Assembly (NCBI RefSeq): GCF_963678225.1
Contig: NZ_OY782764.1
Coordinates: forward strand, 2,981,001 to 3,045,000
Direction: 5' to 3'
From: an uncultured Cohaesibacter sp.
GTDB taxonomy: Bacteria; Pseudomonadota; Alphaproteobacteria; Rhizobiales; Cohaesibacteraceae
DNA length: 64,000 nucleotides
Below, one piece after another: positions 25,498-34,177 of this stretch. The notes under the pieces were generated by a model. That model worked only from the letters and a program-made list of their open reading frames with translations, had not been told where the DNA came from and did no database searches. Positions within the stretch are counted from its first letter, which is position 1. Each line of letters opens with the position of its first letter. The position numbers were made by a program, and so were the translations under genes.

Positions 25498-25845
25498 GTT
25501 TCCGTGAATCGGACAATAACGAATAGTATCCTCTGTGTCGAATCAGGTTTTGGATAAGTAAAATTTGCGAGGATCGTAACTTGTTCAAAGCTAAGAAAAG
25601 AATTGTCTTTTGGACATGCGTGTCCTCGATGTGAAAACACGTTTTGATAATAGGAGTTTATACATATATAGAACTGAGCAGTGTATGCGGAATAGTCCAG
25701 CAATTGCCTGCGTTCTGGCGCCTCGATCAAGTGAATATTTTTGCGACTGTTCGCACGCTTCATCACTATTTGTTGAAGTCATGGCCGATGAAAAGAGGAC
25801 GCACTTCGGGCAGCGGAAACAGTAGGTGGAAAGGGGTATTGTCAG
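25498..25845. other. Intergenic region upstream of the UspA-BCCT unit
   Basis: About 350 AT-rich bases between the end of the Lrp/AsnC gene and the UspA start, both minus strand. It must contain the promoter of the usp-BCCT unit and the 3' end of the regulator message. Short reading frames here show no codon bias or family resemblance. No strong hairpin was found. Confidence 0.4.
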
Positions 25846-26337
25846 TTAATCAAGCTGGAGTTTTTCCAGCGGCAGAGCCGATCTGTTGACCACCGGCTTC
25901 GTCACCACATAGGTGAAATAGCGTCTCAGCCCGATATCGGCTTCGAGCATATGGTCGATGAGCCGTTGATAGTGATCGACATCCTTGGCAACGATCTTGA
26001 GAATATAATCGAGCCCGCCGCCCACGGCCCAGCATTCAAGAATTTCCGGATAGTCCTGAACGGCCGTCTCGAACCGCTCAAAATCCTCCGAACGATGGCT
26101 ATCAAGCTCCACCTCGACAAATACCACGGCGAGAGCGCCGAAAGCCTTGAGGGAAAGACGGGTTTCATAGGCTTCGATAATACCCGCCTCTTCAAGCCGT
26201 TTCAGCCTTTCCCAGCAGGGGGTGGGAGAGAGATTGACCCGTTGCGCCAGAGCCGCCTTGGTGATGCGCCCCTCGGTCTGTAAAATCTTCAGGATCGCCC
26301 AATCTCTGTCATCCAGTTTCAGTCCTGCGGCAGGCAT
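25846..26337 (-). CDS. Lrp/AsnC-family regulator of the ectoine catabolic cluster (AsnC/DoeX-like)
   Basis: 163 residues from ATG 26337; a TTG three codons upstream is less likely. The N-terminal helix-turn-helix reads TKAALAQRVNLSPTPCWERL (about 27-46) and the C-terminal RAM/AsnC ligand domain fills about 65-150. In characterised ectoine clusters an AsnC/Lrp regulator (AsnC or DoeX) accompanies the catabolic genes and responds to diaminobutyrate derivatives. Here it is at the far end of the cluster, beyond the terminator after the aminotransferase, so it should have its own promoter in the 210-base gap. Confidence 0.87.
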   Translation of the reverse strand: MPAAGLKLDDRDWAILKILQTEGRITKAALAQRVNLSPTPCWERLKRLEEAGIIEAYETRLSLKAFGALAVVFVEVELDSHRSEDFERFETAVQDYPEILECWAVGGGLDYILKIVAKDVDHYQRLIDHMLEADIGLRRYFTYVVTKPVVNRSALPLEKLQLD

Positions 26338-26500
26338 CTTTATCAAATCTCCGTGCGCTATCGGCTATTGGGCAAATGGGGTTTGCTGCGCAAACCATTG
26401 GCTCTTTGCTATTGGTAGCATAATTGAACCGGGAAAGGCCAAGGACAGTTTCTCTCTGCTGACCAGCCTATGGAAAAGAATAAAATATGGGGTAGGAAAA

Positions 26501-26530
26501 ACAAACAAGGCGGGCATGAAGCCCGCCTTG
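26501..26530 (-). terminator. Rho-independent terminator after doeD
   Basis: 10-base stem CAAGGCGGGC / GCCCGCCTTG with a 5-base loop (506-530), followed on the minus strand by TTTGTTTTTCC. It begins 18 bases after the aminotransferase stop and marks the end of the ectoine operon proper. Confidence 0.92.
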
Positions 26531-26547
26531 CTTTTGCGTTGGTAAAA

Positions 26548-27927
26548 TCAGAGTTTGGCGATAACCGTTTCGATTGCGTCCTTGGTGGCGGCAATCACGG
26601 TGTCGGCTTCCTCTTTGGTCATGCAGAGCGGCGGTGCAAAGCCAAGAATATCGCCTTGCGGCATCGCGCGGCCGATCACCTTGTGGCGTTCCAGAAGTGC
26701 ACCAACCACCGCATAGCCGATCTTGTCAGCCGGGTCGAAGAAGGTGCGGCTGTCCTTGTCCTTGACGAATTCGACAGCGGCCATGATGCCTTCGCCGCGC
26801 ACGTCGCCAACAATCGGCAAATCGCCAACGGCGTCTTTAAGACCCTGAACAAAGTAGGCGCCGGTATCCTTGGCATTGTCGATCAGTTTCAGCTCGTCGA
26901 TCAGCTTGAGGTTGGCAACACCAGCAGCAGCCCCGATCGGGTGAGCGGAATAGGTCCAGCCATGGCCGATGGCGCCGTACTTGTCCGTGCCGTCTTCCAG
27001 AACCTTCCAGACCCGATCTGCCACGATGGAGCCCGAAAGCGGCGCATAGGCAGAGGTGAGACCCTTGGCGATGGTCATGATGTCCGGCTTCAGGCCATAA
27101 TGATCCGAGCCGAACATGGAGCCGAGGCGACCGAAACCGGTGATCACTTCGTCAACAATCAGCAGAATGTCATATTTCTTGAGCACAGCCTGAATGGCTT
27201 CCCAGTAGCCAGCCGGAGGAGGCACGATACCGCCGGTGCCAAGAACTGGCTCACCGATGAAGGCTGCGATGGTATCCGGGCCTTCTTTCTGGATGAGGGC
27301 GTCGAGATTGTCCGCACACTGTTTGACGAACTCGGCTTCGGATTGCTCAAGATTGTCGCGACGGAAATAGTAAGGCGCATCTGTATGTACCACATAAGGC
27401 AGCGGCAGATCGAACTGGTTATGGAAGGTTTCAAGGCCGGTGAGGGAACCGGTCATCAGACCTGAGCCATGATAGCCGCGCCAGCGGGAAATGATCTTTT
27501 TCTTTTCCGGGCGCCCCAGCACATTGTTGTAATACCAGACCAGCTTGATGTTGGTTTCGTTGGCGTCCGACCCGGATTGGCCGAAATAGACCTTGGACAT
27601 ATGGTCTGGCGCGCGGTCGAGGATCATCTTGGCCAGCGTGATGTTGGCTTCGGTACCATGACCCACATAGGAGTGGTAGTAAGCCAGTTCCTTGGCCTGC
27701 GCCGCAATGGCTTCGGCGATTTCCTGACGGCCATAGCCAATATTCACGCAATAGAGGCCAGCGAATGCGTCGAGCAGTTTGTTGCCTTCGCGATCTTCAA
27801 TATAAACGCCCTTGCCGCCGGTCACGATGCGGTTGTTCAGTTCACCACGAGCGAACTGGCCCAGCGGGGTGGACGGATGGAAGAAATTTTCCCGATCCCA
27901 TTGCGCTAATTGATCATTCTCCAACAT
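26548..27927 (-). CDS. doeD: Class III aminotransferase, probable diaminobutyrate transaminase of ectoine catabolism
   Basis: A 459-residue fold-type I PLP enzyme of the omega-aminotransferase group. The PLP lysine lies in TIAKGLTSAYAPLSG and the cofactor Asp in LLIVDEVITGFGRLGSMF; GYHGSGLMTGSLTG and TYSAHPIGAAAG are also typical. AGGAGAAAGAT precedes the ATG. In ectoine breakdown DoeD (Atf in Ruegeria) moves the gamma-amino group of 2,4-diaminobutyrate to give aspartate semialdehyde. The assignment rests on the cluster; sequence alone would also allow a pyruvate-dependent omega-transaminase. It follows doeC by 53 bases. Confidence 0.85.
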   Translation of the reverse strand: MLENDQLAQWDRENFFHPSTPLGQFARGELNNRIVTGGKGVYIEDREGNKLLDAFAGLYCVNIGYGRQEIAEAIAAQAKELAYYHSYVGHGTEANITLAKMILDRAPDHMSKVYFGQSGSDANETNIKLVWYYNNVLGRPEKKKIISRWRGYHGSGLMTGSLTGLETFHNQFDLPLPYVVHTDAPYYFRRDNLEQSEAEFVKQCADNLDALIQKEGPDTIAAFIGEPVLGTGGIVPPPAGYWEAIQAVLKKYDILLIVDEVITGFGRLGSMFGSDHYGLKPDIMTIAKGLTSAYAPLSGSIVADRVWKVLEDGTDKYGAIGHGWTYSAHPIGAAAGVANLKLIDELKLIDNAKDTGAYFVQGLKDAVGDLPIVGDVRGEGIMAAVEFVKDKDSRTFFDPADKIGYAVVGALLERHKVIGRAMPQGDILGFAPPLCMTKEEADTVIAATKDAIETVIAKL

Positions 27928-27980
27928 ATCTTTCTCCTAATGTTTGGCGCGTCGGGCGCCTTGTTCGGTCGTCGCGGCCC

Positions 27981-29468
27981 TTAAGAGAAGTCGCGGCACA
28001 CATATTTGATTTCAGTGAATTCCTCGAGGCCCTGCCGAGCGCCCTCGCGCCCGAGGCCGGATTGCTTCATGCCGCCAAAGGGAATGGGCGCACCGGTGAC
28101 CTTGGTGCGGTTGACGGCGACCATGCCATATTGCAGGGCGCGGGAAGCGGCATAGATCCGCTTGGCGTCGCCCGTATGCAAATAGGCGACAAGGCCATAT
28201 TCGGTGTCATTGGCCATTGCGATGACATCTTCATCGCTATCAAATGCAATGAGCGCGGCAACAGGCCCGAAGGTTTCTTCATGAGCGATCAACGCATCCC
28301 GCGGCACATCGCCCAAAACGGTCGGCTCATAAAAGAGCGGCCCCAGCGAATGGCCCTTGCCACCGCACAGCAGCTTGGCGCCTTTCCCGAGAGCATCTTC
28401 CACATGCTCTTTCTGCTTCTTCACCGCGTTGGTGTTCATCAGCGGGCCGATGTCGGGATCGTCTGAGCCTTTGCCAACGGTTAGGGCCTTGGTGGCTGCG
28501 GCGAATTTCTCGGCGAATGCCTTATAGACGGAACGCTCGATATAGAAACGGTTGGCGCCCAGACAATCCTGTCCGGAGGTTGCGAACTTGGCCGAGATGG
28601 CACAATCAACGGCTCGATCAAGATCCGCATCAGCAAAGACGATGAAGGGCGCATGACCGCCAAGTTCCATCACCAGATGCTTGACCGTTTCCGCCGACTG
28701 CCGATAGAGCAGGCGCCCGATCTCCGTCGAACCGGTAAAGGACAAGGCACGCACGCGTGGATCTTGGGTCCACGGCTCAACGATTTCTGCGGCATAGCCT
28801 GTTACGACGTTGAAAACGCCCGCTGGCAAGCCGGCCCGTTCGCCCAGCTCGGCCAGCGCCGTAGCTGAATAGGGTGTTTCTCGAGACGGATGCACAACAC
28901 AGGTGCAGCCCACGGCCAGCGCGGCTGCCGCCTTGCGCGTGATCATGGCACACGGGAAGTTCCATGGTGTGATCAGCGCTACAACGCCGATGGCCTCGCG
29001 CCAGACCTCCACTTCGCCATCGGGTAGATGGGAGGTGACACCTTCGATGTTGGGGCGCTTGGCTTCTTCTGCATAGAATTCGACGAAGCTCGCCGCATAG
29101 TCGATTTCGCCACGGGCTTCCGAAATCGGTTTGCCCTGTTCCAGCGTCATCAGCAGCGCCAGATCTTCCTTGTTTTCAAGGATGAGATCAAACCATTTGC
29201 GCAGGATGGCCGCTCTTTCTTGAGGCAGCTTGGCTGCCCATGGGCCAAAGGAGGCCTGAGCAGCATCAACAGCTGCCCGGCTCTTGCTTGCGCCAAGAGC
29301 TGGCACTGTACCCAACAATGATCCATCCGCAGGATCATGCACGGCGATGGCCGGAGTTTCCCTCTGGGACACCCATTCGCCATTGATATAGGAAAATTCC
29401 TTGAACAGGCGCAGATCATCCAGCTTCCCAAGGGCGTGAGATCTGTTTTTGGTCTGTGAGTCAAGCAT
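27981..29468 (-). CDS. doeC: NAD(P)-dependent aldehyde dehydrogenase, probable aspartate-semialdehyde dehydrogenase of ectoine catabolism
   Basis: 495 residues from ATG 29468 with GGGGAG ahead; upstream in-frame codons lie inside the hairpin region and are rejected. It is a succinate-semialdehyde-dehydrogenase-like ALDH: LITPWNFPCAMITRKAAAAL near residue 160, the general base in MELGGHAPFIV and catalytic Cys in SGQDCLGANRF. DoeC (Ssd) oxidises L-aspartate beta-semialdehyde to aspartate, the last step of ectoine use. Its leader carries a terminator/antiterminator-like arrangement at 29550-29596, so expression relative to the upstream genes may be tuned. Confidence 0.87.
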   Translation of the reverse strand: MLDSQTKNRSHALGKLDDLRLFKEFSYINGEWVSQRETPAIAVHDPADGSLLGTVPALGASKSRAAVDAAQASFGPWAAKLPQERAAILRKWFDLILENKEDLALLMTLEQGKPISEARGEIDYAASFVEFYAEEAKRPNIEGVTSHLPDGEVEVWREAIGVVALITPWNFPCAMITRKAAAALAVGCTCVVHPSRETPYSATALAELGERAGLPAGVFNVVTGYAAEIVEPWTQDPRVRALSFTGSTEIGRLLYRQSAETVKHLVMELGGHAPFIVFADADLDRAVDCAISAKFATSGQDCLGANRFYIERSVYKAFAEKFAAATKALTVGKGSDDPDIGPLMNTNAVKKQKEHVEDALGKGAKLLCGGKGHSLGPLFYEPTVLGDVPRDALIAHEETFGPVAALIAFDSDEDVIAMANDTEYGLVAYLHTGDAKRIYAASRALQYGMVAVNRTKVTGAPIPFGGMKQSGLGREGARQGLEEFTEIKYVCRDFS

Positions 29469-29549
29469 CTTCGCATCTCCCCTCGTTTTGCCCGATAGTG
29501 GGCCATGAGGAGGCGAATGTGCCTCCAAAGATGGTTGCAATTTCAGAGC

Positions 29550-29596
29550 AAAAATCTGCCCGGACCCCATCGGGCAGAGGATTCATCTTCTGCCCG
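29550..29596 (-). promoter_or_regulatory. Attenuator-like leader of doeC: three mutually exclusive stem arms and a U-tract
   Basis: Read on the minus strand: arm A CGGGCAGA (29596-29589), ten bases, arm B TCTGCCCG (29578-29571), eight bases, arm C CGGGCAGA (29562-29555), then TTTTT (29554-29550). B-C plus the U-tract is a rho-independent terminator, while A-B is an alternative hairpin that would prevent it. It starts 17 bases after the deacetylase stop and ends 82 bases before doeC. The structure is directly visible; regulation is inferred. No ligand-sensing aptamer is recognisable. Confidence 0.65.
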
Positions 29597-29613
29597 TTTG
29601 GTGAGGGCTCTCC

Positions 29614-30789
29614 CTAGTCGCTGTCGAGGCTTTCCAGATGATCCGAGACGTCGCTCAAAAAGGAAAGACAGCGTGATATTTCAGAGACTTCGATATATTC
29701 GTCGGGCTTGTGAGCCTGATCGATGGAGCCGGGGCCGAATACCACGGTCGAGATGCCGACACGCTCGAAATGCCCTGCATCGGTGCCGAATGAGACCACT
29801 TCACTGTTATTGATGCCGGTGATCCGGCGTACGAATTGCACAGCAGCAGAGGATTCATCTGCCCAGAGCGGCGGAACGTCGGCTTCGATGATGGTTCGGA
29901 TCTCTGCCTCGGGGTAGCTTTGCCTCATCAGTGGAAGCAATTCGTCATCACAGAAATATTGCAGCTCGGCCAGAATGGCCCGTCCGTCATCGGAAGGAAT
30001 AGGGCGCAATTCCCAGTCAATCGAGCAGCTGTTGGCGGTGATGTTGCGGGCAACGCCACCGTTGATCGTGCCAATATTGAACGTGGTATAAGGAGGCTCG
30101 AAGGGCGTTTGCAGATCCGGGTTGATCGAGCAGCGATCGGCAATCTCGATGATCTTGCCGATATAGCGCGCAGCAAATTCGATGGCATTCATGCCTTTGC
30201 GCGGATCAGAGGCGTGGGCGGAAAGACCGATGAGGTCGGTATGCATTTCATAGCCCGCCTTGTGGCCATTGACCAAGTTCATCAAGGTTGGCTCACCAAC
30301 AATGGCAACGGAGGGTTTGGGGCCTCGCGCAATGATATCTCGCGCCAATATGGGCGCACCGAAGCCGCCGATTTCCTCGTCATAGCAACAGGAAAACAGG
30401 ATAGGCCGCTTGAGGTCGGCCGCCTTGAAATGGGGAACCATCGCCAAAGCACAGGCCAGAAACCCCTTCATGTCGACCGCGCCGCGACCAAAAAGCTTGC
30501 CGTCTTTTTCCAACAGGTCAAACGGGTCGTGCGTCCATGGCTGCCCTCGTGCCGGAACGACATCGGTATGTCCGTTGAGCACGATGCCGCCTTCCACATC
30601 TGGCCCGATGGAAGCAAACAGGTTGGCTCGGTTGCCCGTCTCATCATAAGACAGGTTGGCTTCCACACCATGGCTGGCCAGATAGCTCGTGATATAGTCA
30701 ATCATATCGAGATTGGATTGCCCCGAGAGGCTTTCGAAAGCCACCAGTTGCGCCAGTATTTCTTTTGTCTTTTCAAGCAGCTGCTGCAT
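29614..30789 (-). CDS. M20-family (ArgE-type) deacetylase in the ectoine cluster, candidate N-acetyl-diaminobutyrate deacetylase
   Basis: 391 residues from ATG 30789, chosen because GGAGG lies eight bases before it. It is a zinc-dependent M20/ArgE-like hydrolase: GHTDVVPARGQPWTHDPF, GRGAVDMKGFLA, and the catalytic pair in CCYDEEIGGFGA carry metal ligands and general base. A dimerisation domain lies around residues 180-290 and the last ligand His in GTDAGHFERVGI. In known clusters this step (N-acetyl-2,4-diaminobutyrate to 2,4-diaminobutyrate plus acetate) is done by DoeB/EutE, an AstE/aspartoacylase-type enzyme; none is present here. Position between doeA and doeC suggests this enzyme replaces it. 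Arginine synthesis is less likely in this context. Confidence 0.82.
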   Translation of the reverse strand: MQQLLEKTKEILAQLVAFESLSGQSNLDMIDYITSYLASHGVEANLSYDETGNRANLFASIGPDVEGGIVLNGHTDVVPARGQPWTHDPFDLLEKDGKLFGRGAVDMKGFLACALAMVPHFKAADLKRPILFSCCYDEEIGGFGAPILARDIIARGPKPSVAIVGEPTLMNLVNGHKAGYEMHTDLIGLSAHASDPRKGMNAIEFAARYIGKIIEIADRCSINPDLQTPFEPPYTTFNIGTINGGVARNITANSCSIDWELRPIPSDDGRAILAELQYFCDDELLPLMRQSYPEAEIRTIIEADVPPLWADESSAAVQFVRRITGINNSEVVSFGTDAGHFERVGISTVVFGPGSIDQAHKPDEYIEVSEISRCLSFLSDVSDHLESLDSD

Positions 30790-30881
30790 ACCTACCTCCA
30801 GGCTGAATGGAGGTCGGGCCGCTCTCGTTCTTGCTTGCCACAAGCAAAGATTTGAGGGTGGCCCGACACGCTTGTCTTTCC

Positions 30882-32075
30882 CTAGTCGACGACGACCAGT
30901 TCACGCGGTACGTTGGCCAGACATTCCGGCCCGTTGGTGCCAATGGCGATGCTTTCGGTGATCTCCAGACCCCATCCGTCCTGCCACAGGCCGGTCATGA
31001 AGTGGAAGGTCATGCCTTCTTCCAGAACCGTTCTGTCACCGGCTCTCAGACTCATGGTGTGTTCGCCCCAATCTGGCGGATAGGCCAAACCGATCGGATA
31101 GCCGGTCCGGTTGTCCTTGACGATGCCGTATTTCTTCAACACCCCAAAGAAGGCATTGGCGATGTCTTCGCAGACATTGCCCACCTTGGCCATTTCAAGT
31201 CCGGCTTCCATCCCTTCCAGAACGGCTTTCTCGGCATCAAGAAACTGCTGGGTTGGCTTGCCCATGAAGACCGTACGGGACAGCGGGCAATGATAGCGAT
31301 GATAGCTACCGGCCACTTCAAAGAAGGTGCCTTCGCCAAGCTTGAAGGGGCGGTCATCCCATGTAAGGTGTGGGGCCGAGGCATCCGCACCCGATGGCAG
31401 AAGCGGAACGATGGCGGCATAGTCGCCCCCGATGCCTTCAACGCCGCGCAGGGACGCGTCATAGATCTCGGCAACCAGCTCGTTCTTGGGAAGGCCGGGA
31501 CGGGCATGCTCCCGAATGCGGGCATGCATGGCTTCGACGATCCGGCCAGCGGTTCGCATCATCTCCAGCTCAGGCGCTGACTTGGCCGCGCGCTGCCAAT
31601 GGACAAGCACATTGCAATCCACGAATTTGGCGTTGGGCATATGCTTGAGTAGGGAACAATAGGCTGCGGCAGAGAAATAGTAGTTATCCATCTCCAGACC
31701 GATGCTGGCCGAGGAAAAGCCCTTGTCGATCAGAATGGCCGAGAGCAGATCCATAGGATGGCGCTCGGTGGATTGCACATAATGATCCGGATAGCTCAGG
31801 ATATTCTCGTGATCCAGATAACAGGTCACTTTTGCGCCGTTGGCATCCTGCGTGCGGCCATACCAGATGGGCTGGCCTTCCATCGTCACGATGACGCACT
31901 GATGCACATAGAATGACCAGCCGTCATAGCCTGTTAGCCACGCCATGTTGGCCGGTTCGGTGCAGATAAGGACGTCAACGCCTTTCATTTGCATGGCCTT
32001 GCGTGTCTTGGCCAGCCGCCGGTCATATTCTTCCTGAGTGAAGAATAGTCTTGGCTTCACATGTTCCATTGTCAT
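30882..32075 (-). CDS. doeA: Ectoine hydrolase (M24/creatinase-like)
   Basis: A 397-residue pita-bread-fold enzyme that opens the ectoine ring to N-acetyl-diaminobutyrate (DoeA/EutD). The N-terminal creatinase domain fills about residues 10-155 and the catalytic domain the rest. The canonical first metal Asp pair of M24 peptidases is not conserved: the region reads FFEVAGSYHRYHCPLSRT, as expected for a creatinase-like, non-peptidase member. Other family-like segments are GYPIGLAYPPDWGEH and GMTFHFMTGLWQDGWGLEI. AAGGAACCGAGC precedes the ATG. It is 52 bases after eutC. Confidence 0.92.
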   Translation of the reverse strand: MTMEHVKPRLFFTQEEYDRRLAKTRKAMQMKGVDVLICTEPANMAWLTGYDGWSFYVHQCVIVTMEGQPIWYGRTQDANGAKVTCYLDHENILSYPDHYVQSTERHPMDLLSAILIDKGFSSASIGLEMDNYYFSAAAYCSLLKHMPNAKFVDCNVLVHWQRAAKSAPELEMMRTAGRIVEAMHARIREHARPGLPKNELVAEIYDASLRGVEGIGGDYAAIVPLLPSGADASAPHLTWDDRPFKLGEGTFFEVAGSYHRYHCPLSRTVFMGKPTQQFLDAEKAVLEGMEAGLEMAKVGNVCEDIANAFFGVLKKYGIVKDNRTGYPIGLAYPPDWGEHTMSLRAGDRTVLEEGMTFHFMTGLWQDGWGLEITESIAIGTNGPECLANVPRELVVVD

Positions 32076-32127
32076 GCTCGGTTCCTTCTTGTCTTGAATG
32101 TTTCGTAATCACGAATTCCTGTTAGAT

Positions 32128-33111
32128 TTAAAATTCGGCTCCGGCCTTTAGCGCCATGGCGCGTTGGCGGGCGAGCGTCGCAATCGCGGTGTCCTGTACG
32201 CCCATGCCGGTCAAATCACATACGGTGATATCCGCCTCTGTTTCCCGGCCCGGACGCGCGCCGGCAACGATGGTGCCCAGCTCAGGAAACTGAGTCTCTT
32301 CGGTGACGACAGACGCTGCGATCGCCGAGCGTAATTCGCCCAGTTTGCGTGTCTGTGTCAGGCGATCGGCGACATAGAGATTGGCCTTGCCGATGATGGC
32401 TGGTTCGATTTCATTCTTGTAGTCGGCGTCCGATCCCATGGCGGTGACATGTTGGCCCGGCTCCAGCCAGTCGGCCATCAGAATGGGCTCTTGCGATGGT
32501 GTCGTGGTCACCAGAATGTCTGCGCCCTTGGCGGCCTCTTGCCCGCTTTCGAAGGCTTCTATGTCGATGCCGAGCGTCTCGCCAAGTTCGGAGGCCGTCG
32601 CCTTCGCCTTGTCTGGCGAACGTCCCCAGATGCGGGCGGAGGTAATAGGTCGGACAAGGCACAGGGCTTCCAGCTGCAGGTGCGCCTGAAGGCCCGTACC
32701 ATAAATCGTAGCCACCTTGGAATCGGCCCGCGACAAAGCCTTGGCAGCAACAGCGCCAGCGGCAGCGGTGCGCAGGTCTGTCAAATAGCCATTGTCCAAT
32801 AGCACCGCTTCCACGATGCCGGTCTGGGCGGAAAGTAAAACCATCAGACCGTTAAGGCTGGGCAAGCCGAGCTTGGGATTGTCAAAGAAGCCCGGGCTGA
32901 TCTTGATGGCAAAGCTATCCAGACCGGGAACATAGGCGGTTTTGACATCCACTTCGCCGTTAAAGTCCGGAATCTCCATCGACAGGATCGGCGGCATGAC
33001 GACCTGCTTCGTCGCAAGGCTCTCGATTGCCTCTTCGATGCAAGAGACACTCTCGGCATCCAGTGTGACCGCTTGGCGTAAATCCTGTTCGGACAGAATG
33101 AGAATGGACAT
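32128..33111 (-). CDS. eutC: Ornithine-cyclodeaminase-like protein EutC, hydroxyectoine utilisation
   Basis: A 327-residue member of the ornithine cyclodeaminase/mu-crystallin family. Visible family traits are KISPGFFDNPKLGLPSLNGL near 70-90, a Rossmann segment ATIYGTGLQAHLQLEAL near 135 and HVTAMGSDADYKNEI near 220. With EutA and EutB it is implicated in converting 5-hydroxyectoine to ectoine; the exact reaction of each protein is inferred from family. It starts ten bases after the eutB stop. Confidence 0.9.
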   Translation of the reverse strand: MSILILSEQDLRQAVTLDAESVSCIEEAIESLATKQVVMPPILSMEIPDFNGEVDVKTAYVPGLDSFAIKISPGFFDNPKLGLPSLNGLMVLLSAQTGIVEAVLLDNGYLTDLRTAAAGAVAAKALSRADSKVATIYGTGLQAHLQLEALCLVRPITSARIWGRSPDKAKATASELGETLGIDIEAFESGQEAAKGADILVTTTPSQEPILMADWLEPGQHVTAMGSDADYKNEIEPAIIGKANLYVADRLTQTRKLGELRSAIAASVVTEETQFPELGTIVAGARPGRETEADITVCDLTGMGVQDTAIATLARQRAMALKAGAEF

Positions 33112-33121
33112 CGGTGCCTCC

Positions 33122-34141
33122 TTAAAGCGTAACCATGTCGCCGGAAATCAGCTTGTGATGCATGGACATATCAATGTTGCGACCCGACAGGATGGCCACG
33201 CAGCGCCCCGGGGCCTCGATCTTGCCGGTAAGCAAGGCCGAGATCCCGACAGCGCCAGCCCCCTCTAAAATTTCTTCTTCCTGCCAATAGGCATGACGTA
33301 CGCCTTCGGCGATCTCTTCCTCGCTCAGCAGGATCACCTCGTCGACGAGGGCTTGTGTCATCGCAAAAGTGTAGTGGTTCTCAAGGCCAATGCCGCCGCC
33401 AAGGGAATCCGCCAGTGTCGGCAATTCTTCCACCTGTACCGGTTTGCCCGCCTCAAGGCTGGCATGCATTGCAGCGCCCCGCTGCATGGAAATGCCGATA
33501 ATGCGTGTCTTGGGGGAGATGCCCTTGATCGCGGCAGCCACACCAGAAATCAACCCGCCGCCGGAAAGCTGCACCAGCACGGTGTCGATATCGGTAAGGT
33601 CCTGCAAGATCTCCAAGCCAAGCGTGCCCTGACCGGCGATGACATCGGCATGATCAAAGGGGGGAATGGTCGCCATGCCGTCTTCGGCCACCATGCGATC
33701 GACTGCCTGCTGCGCTTCGTCCTGCGAGCGTCCCTGAATGACCACTTCAGCCCCCAAAGCAGCGATGCCGTCGCGCTTGTTTTGCGGTACCAACTCGGAC
33801 ATGGCGATAACGCAACGCACCCCGGCATTGCGGGCCGCAAAGGCAAGGCTGCGCCCATGATTGCCAGTCGATACTGCAGCGATGCCTTTTGCCTTCTGCT
33901 CATCGGTCAGCGAAAGCACGGCGTTGGTAGCGCCCCGCAGCTTGAAGCTGGCAGTATGCTGGCGATGTTCCATCTTGAGATGAATGTCGCCGCCGGTCTT
34001 CTCGGAAAGGGTTTGCGAATGGCGCATGGGCGTCTGCACTACATGCAGTGCTATGCGTCTTTGCGCTTGCAGAATGTCAGAGAGGGATATGGGAAGCGAT
34101 TGAAAGGCGTCGGGCGAGGGGACTTGGTGCGGGCGGGTCAT
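33122..34141 (-). CDS. eutB: Threonine-dehydratase-like PLP enzyme EutB, hydroxyectoine utilisation
   Basis: A 339-residue fold-type II PLP enzyme. The cofactor lysine is in TASFKLRGATNAV (about residue 67), the Asn loop in STGNHGRSLAFAA, and the phosphate-binding Gly-rich loop in LSGGGLISGVAAAIKG. It shares the catalytic part of threonine dehydratase but lacks its C-terminal ACT domain, as is usual for the catabolic type. It is named EutB from its place between eutA and eutC in a complete enuR-ueh-usp-eut block. A dehydration or elimination at the hydroxyl-bearing carbon is inferred. Confidence 0.9.
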   Translation of the reverse strand: MTRPHQVPSPDAFQSLPISLSDILQAQRRIALHVVQTPMRHSQTLSEKTGGDIHLKMEHRQHTASFKLRGATNAVLSLTDEQKAKGIAAVSTGNHGRSLAFAARNAGVRCVIAMSELVPQNKRDGIAALGAEVVIQGRSQDEAQQAVDRMVAEDGMATIPPFDHADVIAGQGTLGLEILQDLTDIDTVLVQLSGGGLISGVAAAIKGISPKTRIIGISMQRGAAMHASLEAGKPVQVEELPTLADSLGGGIGLENHYTFAMTQALVDEVILLSEEEIAEGVRHAYWQEEEILEGAGAVGISALLTGKIEAPGRCVAILSGRNIDMSMHHKLISGDMVTL

Positions 34142-34177
34142 GGCAGGCCTCGAAAGAGTGGCGTGAATGAACCCCTG

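Noticed and set aside
29614-30789. Acetylornithine deacetylase for arginine synthesis
   Set aside because: The motifs fit ArgE, but the gene is inside the ectoine operon at the place of the deacetylation step and no arginine genes are nearby.
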